NCBI GenBank assembly: GCA_040954595.2
Contig: CM082579.2
Span: 7,998,001 to 8,062,000, forward strand
Reading direction: 5' to 3'
DNA from: Balanoglossus misakiensis
Lineage: Eukaryota > Hemichordata
Length of the DNA stretch: 64,000 nucleotides
The notes under the pieces are model-generated. The model had not been told where the DNA came from. It did no database searches and worked only from the letters and a program-made list of their open reading frames with translations. Of the stretch, positions 37,302-52,209 are shown in pieces; positions within the stretch are counted from its first letter, which is position 1; every line of letters starts with the position of its first letter. Position numbers and translations under genes: made by a program.

Positions 37302-38754
37302 TCTCTATCTTAAAACTTCGGGACGGGCGGATTTGGGCTGGATACAATGAGACCAGTCTACATTTTGTACCAGGGGATTTACATCGTCCGCCGAGCGGTC
37401 GGAATCCCAAATCGGGGGCTTAAAGACTTGGTAACCCGAAACCCAATCTCAAATATTTCCCCGGTATTTGAATCATTAAATTGAAATGGACACCACAGAC
37501 CCTGCGCTGACAATTCTCACAGGCCGTTTCAAAATAATATACACAAGTGTGCGCTCTTGTCGACCCATGGCCTTACAACACAAAAGCCAGTAAACTATTA
37601 GGAGTAACCCGTTTCCCTGAACACCATCTTGTTGCTAGTTTTCTGGTTTATTCTTGCGATAGCATGATTTTTGGGGGCTACAACTGGTCCACATTGCAAG
37701 GCTAGATCATAAACATTCCACCTTTTCCTAGTGCCTTTTGTCCTCGGCTTTTACAGTCACTTTTATTGCCGTTTCAACATATACTTAAATCTGAATTTTC
37801 TAATAATAAACTTTATACATAGCCACAAGGGACCTCGAAGTCCATGTTAACTGAAGGCAAGCACACATATGTAAGTAATCAAATCTACTCTAACTGGACT
37901 GAAGTGTTGGCAGGAACTTCATAAAAATGTGCTGGCAAGCAATCTTCATCTCCCTCTGTTGAGATAAAATTCTCTGAAACGTACTTCTGAGTGCACAGTC
38001 ATGTAGCGGGTACTACGCCATAATTCTGAAACTTAAATGTTTGCATGCAATCGCCCAATATTTATTCTGCAATTGACCTTACAAGGTCAAGTACTCCATG
38101 ATTTCATCAATAGACGAGGAATACAAAAGGATAGTTCCAATAAAAATGCACTCATCTCTAACTTCTAAGAAAAAAGCTTTCAGGAGATGCCAAAAGTGAA
38201 TCAACTGAGCTTGTCCATATGCACCATCCATTCTACTCGGGTGTACAAATTGACTTTTCACAGGTGCAGCACTATTTCGCAGTGGCGTACACTTACACTG
38301 GTTTCCATCACGGGGTCTTGACATCGCCCAGCTAATGATATCACTAATTTTTTCTAAGTAACCCACCCAGAGTGAGTTCATGACGATCGGTGACCCTCTC
38401 ATTCTCATGCTGTCTGTAAATGTGCACGCAAAGGAACTCGAAAACGCAGCCAGACCTCGTTTGGTCGGGGGGGATTTATGAGTCATATTCATACATTTTT
38501 CACTGGCTGCTAATAGTTGAAATATGAATCAGAAAGTGTCTTTTTTCTCCTTTCCCTGTACGTAAGTGAGGAGTTAATGGTTCTGAAAACTTCATCAGAC
38601 GCGAGTTCTGCTGCACTTTTCTACTACAATGAATCTTTTGTGTCTGGTGATTGAGTATAAAAGGCATTGCTCAAGCATTAACAAACACAAAGAAGAGTTT
38701 ATTCTCTATAAAGGCTTAAGTGGATACATATACATATACATACATATACACATT

Positions 38755-38868
38755 AATGAATGAATGAATGAATGAATGGATGAATGAATGAATGAATGAA
38801 CGACTGAATGAACGAACGACTAAATGAACGAATGAATGGATGAATGAATGAATGAATGAATGAATGAA
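38755..38868. repeat. Microsatellite (AATG)n
   Basis: About 28 tetranucleotide units, mostly AATG with interspersed GATG, AACG and GACT variants, preceded by an ATACAT-rich stretch (38724-38750). Confidence 0.95.
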
Positions 38869-41800
38869 ATTGATTAATTAAAATATTTTTTTTGGATGAC
38901 ACACAACATCCATGTGTGTAGAGGAGACTGGAAAAGGGTTCAGTATACATTGGTATACAGATTACTTCTGTTGGGTCCTCTCTCGGTTGTTCTTGAGAAC
39001 TGTTACCACCACCTTTCATCACAGGATATCAGCGCAAAGATAATGGTTACTACAGTAGCGATGATGTGAATGACTTCATTATTAGCAGAGAGACAGGAAA
39101 TACACCTACAGACATTCTTTTTCATCAGAGATTTAAGTTTAGAGACCTTGTTTTGCAGAAACTGGCAACAATCAAACTTTCAGTAGTTCTATTTCTGGCA
39201 AAACCAATCACGGCAGCGGCTATAAAACTTTGATAGAGCTGGAACTTCTGGGCAGTGCAATCCCAAGACATGTGATAAAAAAGCCTTACCCACAGAGAAA
39301 ACCTGACTGCAGATTTATTTCTGATACTCTTACGTAAGTTGGAGATTTAGAATGACCGAACGTTACTTGCGGCACACCAAATGCCCTCGCCTGCTGTTTA
39401 ATAATTTGTGGGAAGAGTCTGATGTTTAATTATTTGCGAGGGGTTGTCTGAAACTTTGAAAAATTTAATGTGAGGTGTTTCTAAAGACTGTTCTTTCATG
39501 CTAATCCGAGTCTGGTTTGTCTGATTCAAATTACTGATGCAACAAAAGTACGAACGACCCTCACTTTAAAGTCTTCACTTCAAAAACAATCTCAGCGATG
39601 ACAAGATCTGTCAGCAATCACCTACGAGTGTTTCTGCGAAATCTCAATCCCAGCGTAACCCAGACAGTGGCTAATTTTAACCCTCTGTGTCAAATTAATT
39701 TTCTCAATAATGTTATGTTTGTGTAACCTTCTGACCGACCCATTTATCAACTTTTTTTTCCAGGTCTGTTTTCCCGGTGGCCGTGCTGTGGCCGGACTCT
39801 CAACATTCCTGGTTTTGGTCTTCAAGACTTATAGCCAGACTGGTGATGGATGGCATTCTTACTTGACACCTGTTTATTATAAGTCTGCTCCAAGTCTGAG
39901 CTTTCCGTGTAGTCCGTACAGACAACCTCAATGTGTGAACCCTACGTCGGGCATTAAGGTACATGTAGCACATGCCTAATTCTGTCTTATAAACTTTCTC
40001 TCATATTTTGCTCAAGGCAACTTTAGATTATTCATTCTTAAAATTGAGAATAAAAATTAGGTATCACTGTGCGAAAATTTTGACTGACAGAGCAAAAGTG
40101 TCAACTTGTCTCAAATTTGAAATTCAAAATGGCCGCCAATCTCAGTGTTATGTTAAGTCTATGGAGAACATTTATTTTCATGAAAACAAGATGGTGACAA
40201 AATTGGAAGGTGTGCTCTACAGTGGAGGACTATCATTATTCCCAAAATCTGTCCCCAAGATGCATAACAAGGAGAATACTGGGTGTGAGTCCCTTTAAAG
40301 CACTGTATATCACGTTTTCCTTTCAATCTGCGGTCTACCTCAAAACATCTTTAAGCTGGCACCTTCTCATACATATACATGGAATACCAACACTTTATTA
40401 AGAAAGAAACCTGCTGGCAGGATTGCCTAATCTCTCTCTCTTTCTCTCCTTCTTTGAGTGCTTTGCGTGCATGCATAAGTTCTACACTTAGAGAACGGAG
40501 AAACAGCAGAGAAACCCATCTTCGACGGTATCTACGGAAACGTGTACATCTGATAAGACGATGACAAATTGATGTGACTGCTTAAGTTATGATTATTGCT
40601 GAGAGACTGGGGCACTTGATACACACAATAATGACCATTAAGAAACCATTTTCACCTGAATACATTCCCTGCTTCAATTATGGATAATAACCCTTCAATA
40701 TCATAGAATGCCACCTGCTACAGCTTGTATAATGATGGCCCTGGCAACATGACTGGAGTAGAGACACTGCAAACACCTAGGCACACAAACAGTGAACATC
40801 ACACACATGTCCAAGTGACTGAGTGCAAGCTAGCTAGGCACTGTAATAGAGGAACTGCGACCACATATATCTACCATCCTACTCTGATTTCAGAAAGCAA
40901 GACGGTATTTCCGCATTTAGACATGCCCATCTATTTACACCGACATACATGTGAAAACATTTATTTAGGAGATGTACCGGAATTTCTATTTCCCCCACTG
41001 ACTGCAACAGCACGTCGGTTTTTAGTGACGAGTGACTCATTGATTCTGCACCGTTGGTGTGAACGGCCGACTGAGAAAGCGTCAAACCTTGACTGAGAAG
41101 CAAATCTCGGCGAACACAAAAAAATAGTGAAAGTAAAAAAAACGTGTCGGAAACACACTTCCGACAACTGTGCAGGTGTCGCCTAACAGCTAGCTGCGAC
41201 ACTATGTGAGTGCACCAGCTTTTCTCTCTTCCCACTTGCATTCCGGGATTGTATCTTCCCTGTCCTGGTAAGGTACATCTATCCTAGTGCATGACAGCTG
41301 TAGCATCTGGATGCCAATGTCCCAGGTACCCAGCATGGATTACCGCTACATTTCGAGAAGACAGCTGAAAAACCTAAATGCATGATTTGAGGCATATTGG
41401 TCGTACTCAATGCCAGCACAGATATTGCACAAAAACAGGATCTTTAAAGGCCCATTTTGTTGAGACATGGTCATTTATTTAGATGTAAACAACAGATCTT
41501 TTGTCTCATCACAGAACTGTTCTGTGTTTAGACGGACATAATGATGTATGACTGAGTGAGATTCCTCCAAAAGAGAATGCATCTTTCCTGAAAGTTCTGA
41601 TGAGAACGCTTTCCTGTATAATAAAGGTTTTTACAGCTTTCTTGAAAAAAGAATTCCGTTTCATATCAACCTCTTTCTGTGAGCAACGGGATGATAAAGG
41701 GCAATCGTTCACTCAGAGAAATCTGAGGTGTCATAAAAAGATTTTACAGCCTCTGATCAACTTTACTGCCATCATGATGAACAGCTCGGGCTGAGAAAAC

Positions 41801-41923
41801 TGACTGGAAATTAAAGTTCTTTTTTTGAGAATTCTTCCGATATGAGCACCTATCAATCGATGTACTCTCGTGTAAAATGTTTGAGTATCTGACAATGACC
41901 GATGAGAAAGGTACATTTCTGGT

Positions 41924-41937
41924 GTTGCCATGGCAAC
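41924..41937. promoter_or_regulatory. X-box (RFX-type) motif, perfect palindrome
   Basis: GTTGCCATGGCAAC is the full palindromic X-box recognised by RFX transcription factors. The flanks are unlike those of the other copies in the window. Function is inferred from the motif only. Confidence 0.55.
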
Positions 41938-44029
41938 GGGACTCAGCAATGTTCTAACTGAATATTCGAAGAGCACCTGTTCATCTGAAAATTTATTTGC
42001 ACACAAAAAGGAACGCATTCCGACATTCGAACCACCTGTCATTGAAAATAAAAATTCAGGACTGTCTTCAAGTGCAGTACGACAGAAGAAAAGGACCCTC
42101 AGAGTCGCTGGGTATTTCAGACATGGACCGGGAATCATAAAACGAGACCATGACTGTCAGTCACTGCCTGTGATAAACAACATCGACAGCTGTATCGCAT
42201 TCGGGGTAAGGGTTACCAGCACTACATTCATCAGTAACGTTGACAGCTCCAGCATTTTTAAGCATTAAAATCTGGATCTATTCGTCCCCTGCTAGAACAC
42301 AGACTCTTTTGTTGAAAATGACATCATCATCACACAAAGGTAGATTCTCAAATTCAATCTCCCAGGCAACAAGTGACCTCAACAGTCGAGCCTATAGCAC
42401 CACTGCTGCTAGCAACTGCTGACTGACAAAGGCTGTATAACTCATCTGTTGAGGTCAAAAATGGTGAGCAAGGAATATTCAGTCCATCATCTTTAGCACT
42501 TTATTCTTCTGGGAAGGCAATGTCAAAAGTAACATTTCCACTGTAATAGTCCGTCCTAAACTTGGAGTATTTGATGCAGAGCTTGGAAAGTATATCGCAA
42601 GTATGACATTCTCTCGCAGTAAAAACTCTCACATCGTATCTGCATGACACATGTTGCTGTTATTGGGTCTGAAACTGAAAGCTGGGAAGGTTTGGAGAAC
42701 AATTTGTTGATACACAAAGTGATTTATGTTCAGAAGGGGTTTTTCCATAATTGGGTATGGAAAACGTTGTTTGCCACGATAGGTTGACCTCAATATTTCC
42801 ACGATGATGTAAGCCAGTTGGGCAAGTTCCTTAAACGCTGATACATGTATGCCGGACATCCCCATCCATAGTATTAGTATGATCCTTGCACTTCACTCTA
42901 CACCCATGATGTGACAGGGCCTGGTTATTTAGAGTAAACTGGTCAATAGTTGGGGAAAATACTAACTTTGACGAGATAAAACTTGAGAATAACGTTAAAT
43001 CACTCCGACCGCACTGTGCAGCACAGTAACCAGCATGTGAGAAACTTATCTTGTCATGAAAAAATGTCAGTCAACTCTACCCTGATAAACAAATGGCTGA
43101 TGCAAATGATCTTACAATGAAAAAGAACGTTAAGTTTTTTGCTCAAGATTTAAAATTCCATAGCAGTCTTCATAGCTGTCTTCAGTGTATGTTTTATGGT
43201 TGTCAGCAGTGATTAAACTGATCAACCATAACACTAAACGGAGTAAAAGGTGGCAATTATTTCTGATCTGCATGTACACGTACATCACTAACAAACAGCA
43301 GATTGTAAGAAAATGACAGTCTTAGGTACTTTTACATGAATCAATCATTCAGGTACTGCACGGCCATATAAATGACATGCTTCAAAGTACAATGTAAGAC
43401 CTTCACCATCAGTGGCTCTATTTAGAAGTTAGGGTATGTTTTCCTTTTTCAGATCCATCAAATGCTCTCCGCAATAACTACAGCTTCTTGTTCTACTCGC
43501 TAAAGCATGTTTTAGTGCTAAATATTCTGTAAATATTAATTGTCAAAAATACAGCTACTCTCCCTTTAAAGCCAGCAGTGGTAAAACATTTCACAGAAAT
43601 GCTTATACACACTACAGTTTTGGTGCATTGTCTTCTTGTATAATTTTTGCATCCGGGCAAACAGGTAAATATTTTCAACAACACGCAGAATAGTTAGTGT
43701 CTCTCTTTGGATATTTTGACATCTGCTTATGACGTGGTCCACTGCCTTGGTTTAGCAAATAAACATCACCCATGAAGGCATGCAAATGCACAGTATTTGT
43801 GCGTCTTTTGATATAAACACGGGTCTACAAATACAAGGGCACAAGCAGCAGGATACTTGAGTCTTGTGATGATCAAGGCCCATGACCTCATGATTTGGCT
43901 TCATCACTTTTATTACTAGTCGATCGAGATAAAAACTGATGTGCTCATACCATATAGCATCACAATTGTCCCCACTGCAATGCATCTGTCTAAGTACATA
44001 CACTCATAATCAACAGCAATCAGACCACT

Positions 44030-44470
44030 ATCAGTAGATAGACACCTACCACCTAATCGGCTTAAACCACCATATATGAGATTATCACCAGATAACAGAC
44101 AATTATCAGTTATCCCCCCCCCAAGTTATCAGGTCACAAGATGGTTATCAGGTCACCACCAATAACAAAACTGATTGATACTTCAATACCAGAAGGCAGA
44201 CTGTGGTCGAGCGACCAACCAGTGCAGGAGGGGACAACGATAAGTATCAACAAAACACATTGACCAGACACCTGAGTGTACTTGAGCTGTCATTGGAAAA
44301 AAGAAAACTTGTCACACACAAGACCTATAAAGTTAATCGTCATCATAAGAAGAAGGTCGACTACTTAACAAAACAATGAGGCACTTAACCACCAATATCA
44401 GGACACAACCAACTGGCTATCAACTGGAAAATGAGAAAACTATATAACAGACTAGGGCCTCAGCTGGTAA
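44030..44470. repeat. Degenerate tandem-like tract rich in TTATCAG, GGTCAC and ACCACC
   Basis: Short related words recur without a fixed period: ATTATCACCAGATAAC, ATTATCAGTTATC, GTTATCAGGTCAC (twice, 19 bp apart at about 44126 and 44145), and many ACCACC and CACCAG. It looks like an eroded minisatellite. A stretch with similar vocabulary occurs near 52500-52620. Confidence 0.4.
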
Positions 44471-46665
44471 CTTCAATCACCAGAAGATGGTCCAATATTA
44501 CTGCTGCCAGTGAATCGGCCCATCACTATCGGTAGTATAAATTGAGTCATCACCACCAGAAAATAATATGTGCAGTCAACTCCCAGTTCATGATCATGTG
44601 ATATAGTAAACTGGGACCATCCCCCTGCTCTGGGCATACATGTATGTGCAGTGTGTTCTGTGGGAGTGTGATCTTCAAAATTGTCTCACGGATTTGAAGT
44701 AATTAAAAGTTTGAACTACGATGTATGATTAAGCTACACGACTCAGCATTGGCAATAACATGATTTTAATAACTTCCTCTCTCACTGAAATGACCTCTTC
44801 CAGTTTTAATTCCTAGCATTGAAACAGGAGAATATTTGTTCCTTTAGGAGGAGAATTACTGACAAAAAATGCTTAATGAAGTAGTGTGATGGTTTTGGAT
44901 AGACAGATCTAGTGTGAAGTTCCACTTTTGACTAAGGGTCGTCTTCAACCACAACAAACATGGCATTTATGGCTGCGTGTGTAATGTGAACACTTCAAAC
45001 AGAAGTTTGAAATTGGAAACAGTAGTATAATATGGTACCTCTACCTCTCTGAGTCTTGTACATAGATACGATGAGGATGCATGCACTAAATGTATACCAT
45101 ATACTTCCGAGCAGAGAGATAAGGCTAATTCCGAATTCAAACTTTGGTGGATACTGACTCCCAGACAGAACGACTCCAATGTAACTGATCCTCCCTGGCA
45201 GGCAGTGAGTGCAGCCTGGGTGAATTACTCCTAAGCCAGGCCTGGCTGGCCGACATTGTAGGAATTTCACAACAGTTGGTAGCCAGATGATCAAGCTATG
45301 TAAACATGGCTGAAAATGAAATCCCCAGATTATCACATACCTTATTTTGTATTCAATCGAAGTCCGATAGATTTTTCGTCCGTTAAATGTACATCAACTC
45401 ACAAACTGGTACAAGTCGGCATGCGCGAATCTTTGGAGACTGACTGTGTGTGGCGTACGTACGTAGCACTAGTTGTGAAGATCAACTCCACCAAACAGTT
45501 TGGCTGTGACATCATCAAGGAAGCCCAGCAGACTACACCACTGACATTCCATCGTGTCAACAACGCTGGCCAATGACTACCAGATACACGGCCGTAACAT
45601 AAACTAAAAAACGCCTTCGAGGATCTAAATTGCTGTGTGCTGTGGTGTACGCGCCCATGTAGTTCCCTCTTAATCTTCATTTCACGATAAAAAAACAGTT
45701 ATAACCATCTCTGAATTGCGTGTTTTTTGCCCAAATTGACAAGATCCTCTCACAAGGCAGGTTTGGATGTTTCTTCTCCGAAGCAACTTAACCACACAAA
45801 TGATGACTAAACACTTATTTTCCCAGCAGACAATAACAGACTTCAAAAAAAAAAAAACCCTGCCAAATATTTGGATTATCTTTTATTTCCACTTCATCTA
45901 ATTATTCCAGATTCGCCAGGCGTACTCCCGGGGTGCGTAATTGAAATACCATTATCTATATACACACAGTACGACAGAAATGCAATTATGTACAATGGGA
46001 ATAGCCGCAATTCCATCTCATCTCCAAAGTCTAGACAACATAAAAATAGAAACAACACTGAATTTTATTAAATTGCTCCTAATTATGAAATAACAACGTC
46101 TGTCATGCTTGGTTCTATAATCTTTGACTGTCTTGGAGGCAGACAGATAGCCGGAACAGAACTGTTATTATTCAGCTATAAATATTTAACATCACCTATT
46201 TGATGAAAACATTATTTGCAAATCAGAAGATAACTATAATGCAATACTTGTTTCAATTATTCAGCAAAGGATATCAGTAGGGTATTTGTCACCGTCATTT
46301 AGAGTTAATGTGATTTGAAAAAAATAGATCCATCTATATTCCCAACCCTCATAATTACCTACGAGGTCTTCTTTTTTTCAGCATTTAACATCTGAACGTA
46401 TTAAAAGCTGGTCTTCCATTATACTATCTTTGGAACTGTTGTTATATACGCAACATAGCTGGTCATATCCTGCAGAGCCTGCAGGCAGTGTTTTCGTGGA
46501 AACATCATTTCTGTAAAAGTCTCGTTCTATTTACAACGCCGACCAGCTGCGGCCGTGACTGGGGTAGTTTTTTTTCTCGTTTTCATTCCTCGCAATGAAA
46601 GTTTTGAGTCAGAAAAAGAGATATCAGTGACACGCACACAAAAGGACGTTCAGGTGTGTGTTAAG

Positions 46666-47058
46666 GTTACCATGGAAACGTAAGCTACCCACGGAGGGGG
46701 GCACACGGAGGTTGGTCACGAAACTCTCTCAGATTTTGTTTTCAATTACAGCATGTGCAATTTTCCCCCAAACATATACAATTCTGATTCAGTGACATGT
46801 CCTCATATAAAGTGGACGAGAAAAATATCCACGAGTATTACAAAATGTTAACATCGCGCCACTCAGCACGAATGCCTCTGAAGACAGTGAAAAGAAATGA
46901 TACCCCGCATTTTGAAAGAACTCCCTCGTAACCATGACGACGCAACATGCTCAAGATTTGAGAGTTATGCGTTTGGACTGATTTTAATAGCATGTATTGG
47001 CAGGACTACGCCAAGGTGACATTGGAGAGAACATCAAAACCGACATCTCCATGACAAC
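46666..47058. promoter_or_regulatory. Cluster of three X-box-like motifs
   Basis: GTTACCATGGAAAC (46666-46679), GTAACCATGACGAC (46928-46941) and ATCTCCATGACAAC (47045-47058) occur within 400 bp. The spacing of the first two is 262 bp. The region is richer in CpG than its surroundings and looks like a candidate regulatory block. Confidence 0.4.
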
Positions 47059-49915
47059 ACACTCTAATATGATTTCAAACAGGGAAAAGTGTGAAACCTC
47101 TCACCGGGTGAGGAAACTGAATAAAGATGAACACTGCAGCAACAAAATATCCACACACTCTTCACAACACGCTACAGGGTTCCTGCAGCTAACAGCGTGT
47201 GAAAAATGCACGTGGAAGTGACGTACGTGTACGACTTGCGTTGAGGTCGACGCACAGTACTGCTCACGGCGCACATTCCTCTGTCATTTCAGTTTCTTGG
47301 TCATACATGTGGATGTTTGACTCGATATTATAAACCTACAACCGCAGTATCTGTACCATAAGTACGTCATAGATCACGTGCGCGTGACTGGGTGCTTCCT
47401 GGGAGCGCGCTTCCCCGCCATGACAGTATTTGCCCCTGCAGCTGACCATGCCACAAGTCAACTGCGTCATTTCTAGTTTTCAAATACCTACAGGTATTGG
47501 TGTCAAATAGCTCTGCTGTGTGTAAGTGAAAGTTTTTGTAAAATTTGCATTTTTTTATAATAATGCTTTGTTAATATTTCACAATTATCAACTCTAAAAC
47601 GTTGACAGAGAGTAATGTATGTTCCCCTTTAATGGGCAGTTCCCTTGAGAGACAACGAGATGTTGACAGGTTCACCTGTAAAGGTCTGATGCTAGTCTCA
47701 CTTTGCATAGGCACTGCAAGGCTGAAATGAGTCTGAGGTAATCAAGCCACAGGCACCCCAACCCCCAATACACAAACATGCCCAATGGTGCAATAGTTAT
47801 GGTACACACACACTACATTTCACTTTCTGAAAAGTTGTGAGCGCACAGGAAGAGAGTTCATATCTCGCTCTGACTTCACCGTGCACCCAGAGGGGACCAC
47901 GTCACTATCCCGGTGCCCATTACATTCAATGGCCATTCATGCATGAACACGTCAGCTCTATGACCTTCCTGACTTCTGATATCAGATTTTAGAGATTTCT
48001 CTTTTTTGAAAAACCACACTTAGCCAATCGCTTGAACCGACGACCCTAAGAACTCCTGACACATGAATGAAACATGCAAGGGGATGCATAAACGTTTGTC
48101 TTTCTTGCAAAGTTTCTAATTACATCACGCGATCCATCATCACTCCGGCTGATGAGCTGTTTCGAAAAAACCCCACTACTTCACTTCAGTGGATGGGGGT
48201 CCGTCTGAAACTTATTGCCGATGACACATGCTCTGCTGGGGCGGGTTGAGGAAATTGAGAGAAGGAATATAACTCAGCGGTTACTTTACTGTACATAGCT
48301 CGGAGGGTCAGAGTGGCTGTGTTTTTCAGAATGATTTCGATCTGGCTTCGGCTGATGACAGACACATCCCAGCACCAGGGGCCGAATTCCTCAGTCCTCC
48401 ACGCCCACACACACACAACAAAGTCGGCACATCACAGGGTATATGCCGCAGTATTTTTTTACTGTTGGCATATGATTTTTTTCCGGTGGTCAAACTGGCA
48501 CACCGTCAACTTTTCCGCCCTGCTCTAATTTCCCTCTGTATCACTTTTCCTATTACTTATTGATTGGCCCAAAATTATGAAACTCAAAGATAAAAACCAC
48601 ATCACATGCTCCTAATGGGTGGATCACTTCAAAACAGGAAGCTATAGCTCCGGGGACTAGCCCTGGGTACCTGTTATCGACACTCTATCTCTGCAGACGG
48701 AGAATTCACTGGAAAATTGTGAATTTGTCTGCTTGAGCGGAGATCTTCTCTGTCGTACGCACAACTCCGACAAGATTCTGCATCAGGCAACTGAGTGCAT
48801 GTCACTAGTGTATTATCTGACAACCTGTGCAAGTATAAGACTCCCTGTAGACAGCAAAGTTGTTCACTATATACATAATTAACACTGAATTACTCCTGCC
48901 ACAAAGGAACCGTGCAGGTTCTATTTCTGCATCTCTCGTTCCCCTGACAACAGAGAGAAATCGTTCACATCGCTGGATACGCCAGTGTTGGCAAGGATTT
49001 GTTTAATATTCACAATAGCCATGTTTTGGTCAGTGATAATCCTACTGCAAAAAATATTGCTCATATGGCAACACAAATTAAATGTCTAGATTCATCTAGG
49101 GCACCCATGAGTCGAGAATCTTTCGTAAAACTTTCAAAGGCAGCATTACTACAGCACACTGTCTATCACTCAGACCACCACAGCCAATCAGAGAACTCAG
49201 GATCTCTGGGCAAGGTCTCCAACAGAGATGATCGACACAATTTCCTGACAGGACCAGAACCAGAACGCTTTGGCTTTGACATCTCGCCAACCAGACATAT
49301 CACGATAACTTTTACCGTTTGATAAACGATGTGGTGTACGACCAGTACAGCACAACATCAAATGTTGTATCTTTTTTGACACTCCATTCACGCATCAGAT
49401 AATTCTTGCCTTGCCCGAGGAACTCGAGCCAAACTGTAATGAGAAGCTGACTCAGAGAGCAGGCTGGGAGGCCTGTCAGTTTTTCAACGTGTCACTTTTC
49501 ATACCAAGCTGCAACTTGGATGGTTTCTGTGATCAATTCGGTGCTGTGTGTGTCTCTGTGTGTGGGTTTCCCAACATGTGACGCAGGCATGTGATTAAAA
49601 CATTTCAACCTACTGTACAAGTCTTGGTCTATATAATTATGCAAATTTGGGAAGTTGACTAAACACATGCAACCTGGAGAAACACACAAAGAGATAAACA
49701 TGAAGAGTGACTTCAGGCACACAGGCAGAGAAAGTTTATACATGTAGAACTAAAACACTATCAATAAAAAATGTAAGTTTTTCACAGTCCAGCAGCCTAG
49801 AACAACATTCAGCTAATTTACGTCATATGTTACAAGAATCTCATTTCCTTACATATCCTGTGTTGTTGCAAACCAACGATAACTCATAGATTATTTTGTG
49901 ACAGGGTGCACTAGC

Positions 49916-49976
49916 TGATAGACAGACAGACACACATGCAGACACACACACACGGACACAAACACACACACAAACC
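49916..49976. repeat. CA/GA-rich simple repeat
   Basis: GACAGACAGACACACATGC followed by broken CA repeats. It is degenerate rather than a clean microsatellite. Confidence 0.8.
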
Positions 49977-52209
49977 ATTCACTCAGCCATATTAAATTTC
50001 CTCTCACACACTAACAGCAATTCCAATTCTCACACGCTCGGCAAACGTTGATCCCTGGTCGAATTCTGAAGGAATTTACACCTAAGACATAACTGCTACA
50101 GTGCAACCACGACTCGTAAACTGTCACCGCAAGGGATACTTTATAAAGATACAGATAATTATATGAGGTGAGCCTCAAGGAGCTCACCTGAATACCTTAT
50201 CAGTCTCTCGCTCTCTTCTGCATCTCTAACACTCCCAAATTGTTTCAGTTTTTTTTTTAGGTTAAAGATTCTGGGAAGATAAACTTAGCAAGCGAAGCAG
50301 CCCTTAAAGTTTAACGAAGAACACTTTCATTGCAGCAATCATGGTGATAGTTAGGCCTGGTTGTCTTCACACAACAAGGGTCAACGTCATCACAAGAACC
50401 TTGTTCAATGGTTAGCCAATCATTGTAGGTTTACATGGAAATATAAAACCAATGCTAAATCTGTAACGCTATGAGGTGATTGTTAATTTCAAAACCCACC
50501 TCATGATCAGAGTTCTACAGCCAGTGCAGTGTTTTTTGTTAAGGGTGGGTACTAACCCAGGTAAATGTTACCGGAGTTCCACAGTCATTTTACCAGTATT
50601 CCCCAGCCTTCGCAAAAACACTGCAGTGTGTCAAAGAACGCTGAACCTCAATAGTTCACACGTACGCCAAGACGCAAGAAAAATTGCTCGAGAATTCGAC
50701 AATACTTAGGACCCAGCTTTCTCCTCATCTATTTTACACTTAAAATGTCACGACAATTACCTATAAAAGCAGCCTACTAGAGATCGCATCAAATCTCCCA
50801 TATCAAAAGCAATTTTTTCTCATATCTCGAGCTTTACACTCACGTTTTCTATTAGCAAGAGCTTAACAGCTACGTCATCAATTTCTTTTTTTTTTCTTCT
50901 CCTTCCTTCGGGTCCATCTCAAACGTGTCATGGAAATTTCTCCTGATAATAATCTAGGGTTTACAGTGTGTGCGAGAGTGCCTATATTACTCAAGCCGGC
51001 ATATTCCCTGTGATACATGGTCGGCTAATCAAAGTATACATCGATATTTATGACACAGATATATATGAATATAGGTTTAACCGTACCTAGTTCCACTTGA
51101 CTTTTTAAGTATCCCAGGATTTGCAGTACCTGGCACAGACAGGGACTGCCTTTACTTGAAGTGCTTCTCAGTCGTCAGTGTTATTCCTACAAGACAAAAT
51201 AAAGAACGAGCAATAGAGGTTAATACGCTTGCATGCAAAGTAATTCCTTTTCTTCATTATGTGAAAAAATCTGATTTATCGGTACTGTACGGATAGTCAG
51301 CACTGAACATGGAGATATGGCACACGTACGTGTGTACTTCACGTGTTGTAACGTCGACAGCCAAACAGAGGTTTTGTGTGCGCGCATTTTTTCTAGATTT
51401 TCGAGGTTAAACATAAGATCAGCGCGATTCAATCTCACCTGCTCATACCACACTGCAAAAGACAGCGGTGATGTGTTTCGCGACGGTATATAATTACAGA
51501 TTTGAAACGGTACGTCAGTGAGGGGCGGCCACGTGGTACAATCCGAAGCAAAAAACACTCGCACGCACGCACGGAGCAGGGTGTTCACCTCTGAACGCAT
51601 GAGAGTCTCCACAACTTGACTGGCTATGATCCTCTAATTGGTACACGCACCGTTAGGGCTTCCCTCACGGCTTACTTAAAGGACTTCGTTTTCTGACATT
51701 AAAGGATTAGTTCAGGCGAGGACCTGCGTCCTGTTGCAGCAAAATTGCTCTCCCAGATTTAAAAAAAGGGATTACCAGAGCACTGCCTGAATAACACAAC
51801 ATGTGCCGCGCCAAATGACTTCTGATGGCTCAACCGAAATTTGGAGAGCTACATATCTCAATTTTCACCATGAGTTGGCCTGTTTTATGTGATTACGCAA
51901 ACATTGGTGGGTGGGGTAACTGCATTAGACACATTAGGAGATCAAAGTGAGTTTCCAGGCAGCAGCTGTCAAATTCATGCAGCAGCAGATAGAGACTGCA
52001 TGTCATTTCAAATTTGCAAAAATGCATTACGAAATTTCCAACTTTCCTCTCAATTAACCACTGTATCAAAAAAATAAAGACAAGTATCACTTTTGAAAGG
52101 TGAGACATATTATTTTGTGAGAGTGAACAAGTCTAGATAAGTCTTACCCTAGGAGTTTTATTATCATTATTATTTTTATTAGAAATACAATGTACTATTA
52201 ATTTTATCA

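Noticed and set aside
50166-50189. Inverted repeat AGGTGAGC / GCTCACCT with an 8-base loop
   Set aside because: A short stem without a T-run or other context. It could be an RNA hairpin or the end of an old transposon, but nothing else supports either.
51220-51612. 130-codon minus-strand open frame
   Set aside because: No similarity to known proteins. The CpG-richer composition makes stop codons rarer, so length alone is weak evidence. The region is kept only as a possible promoter area.
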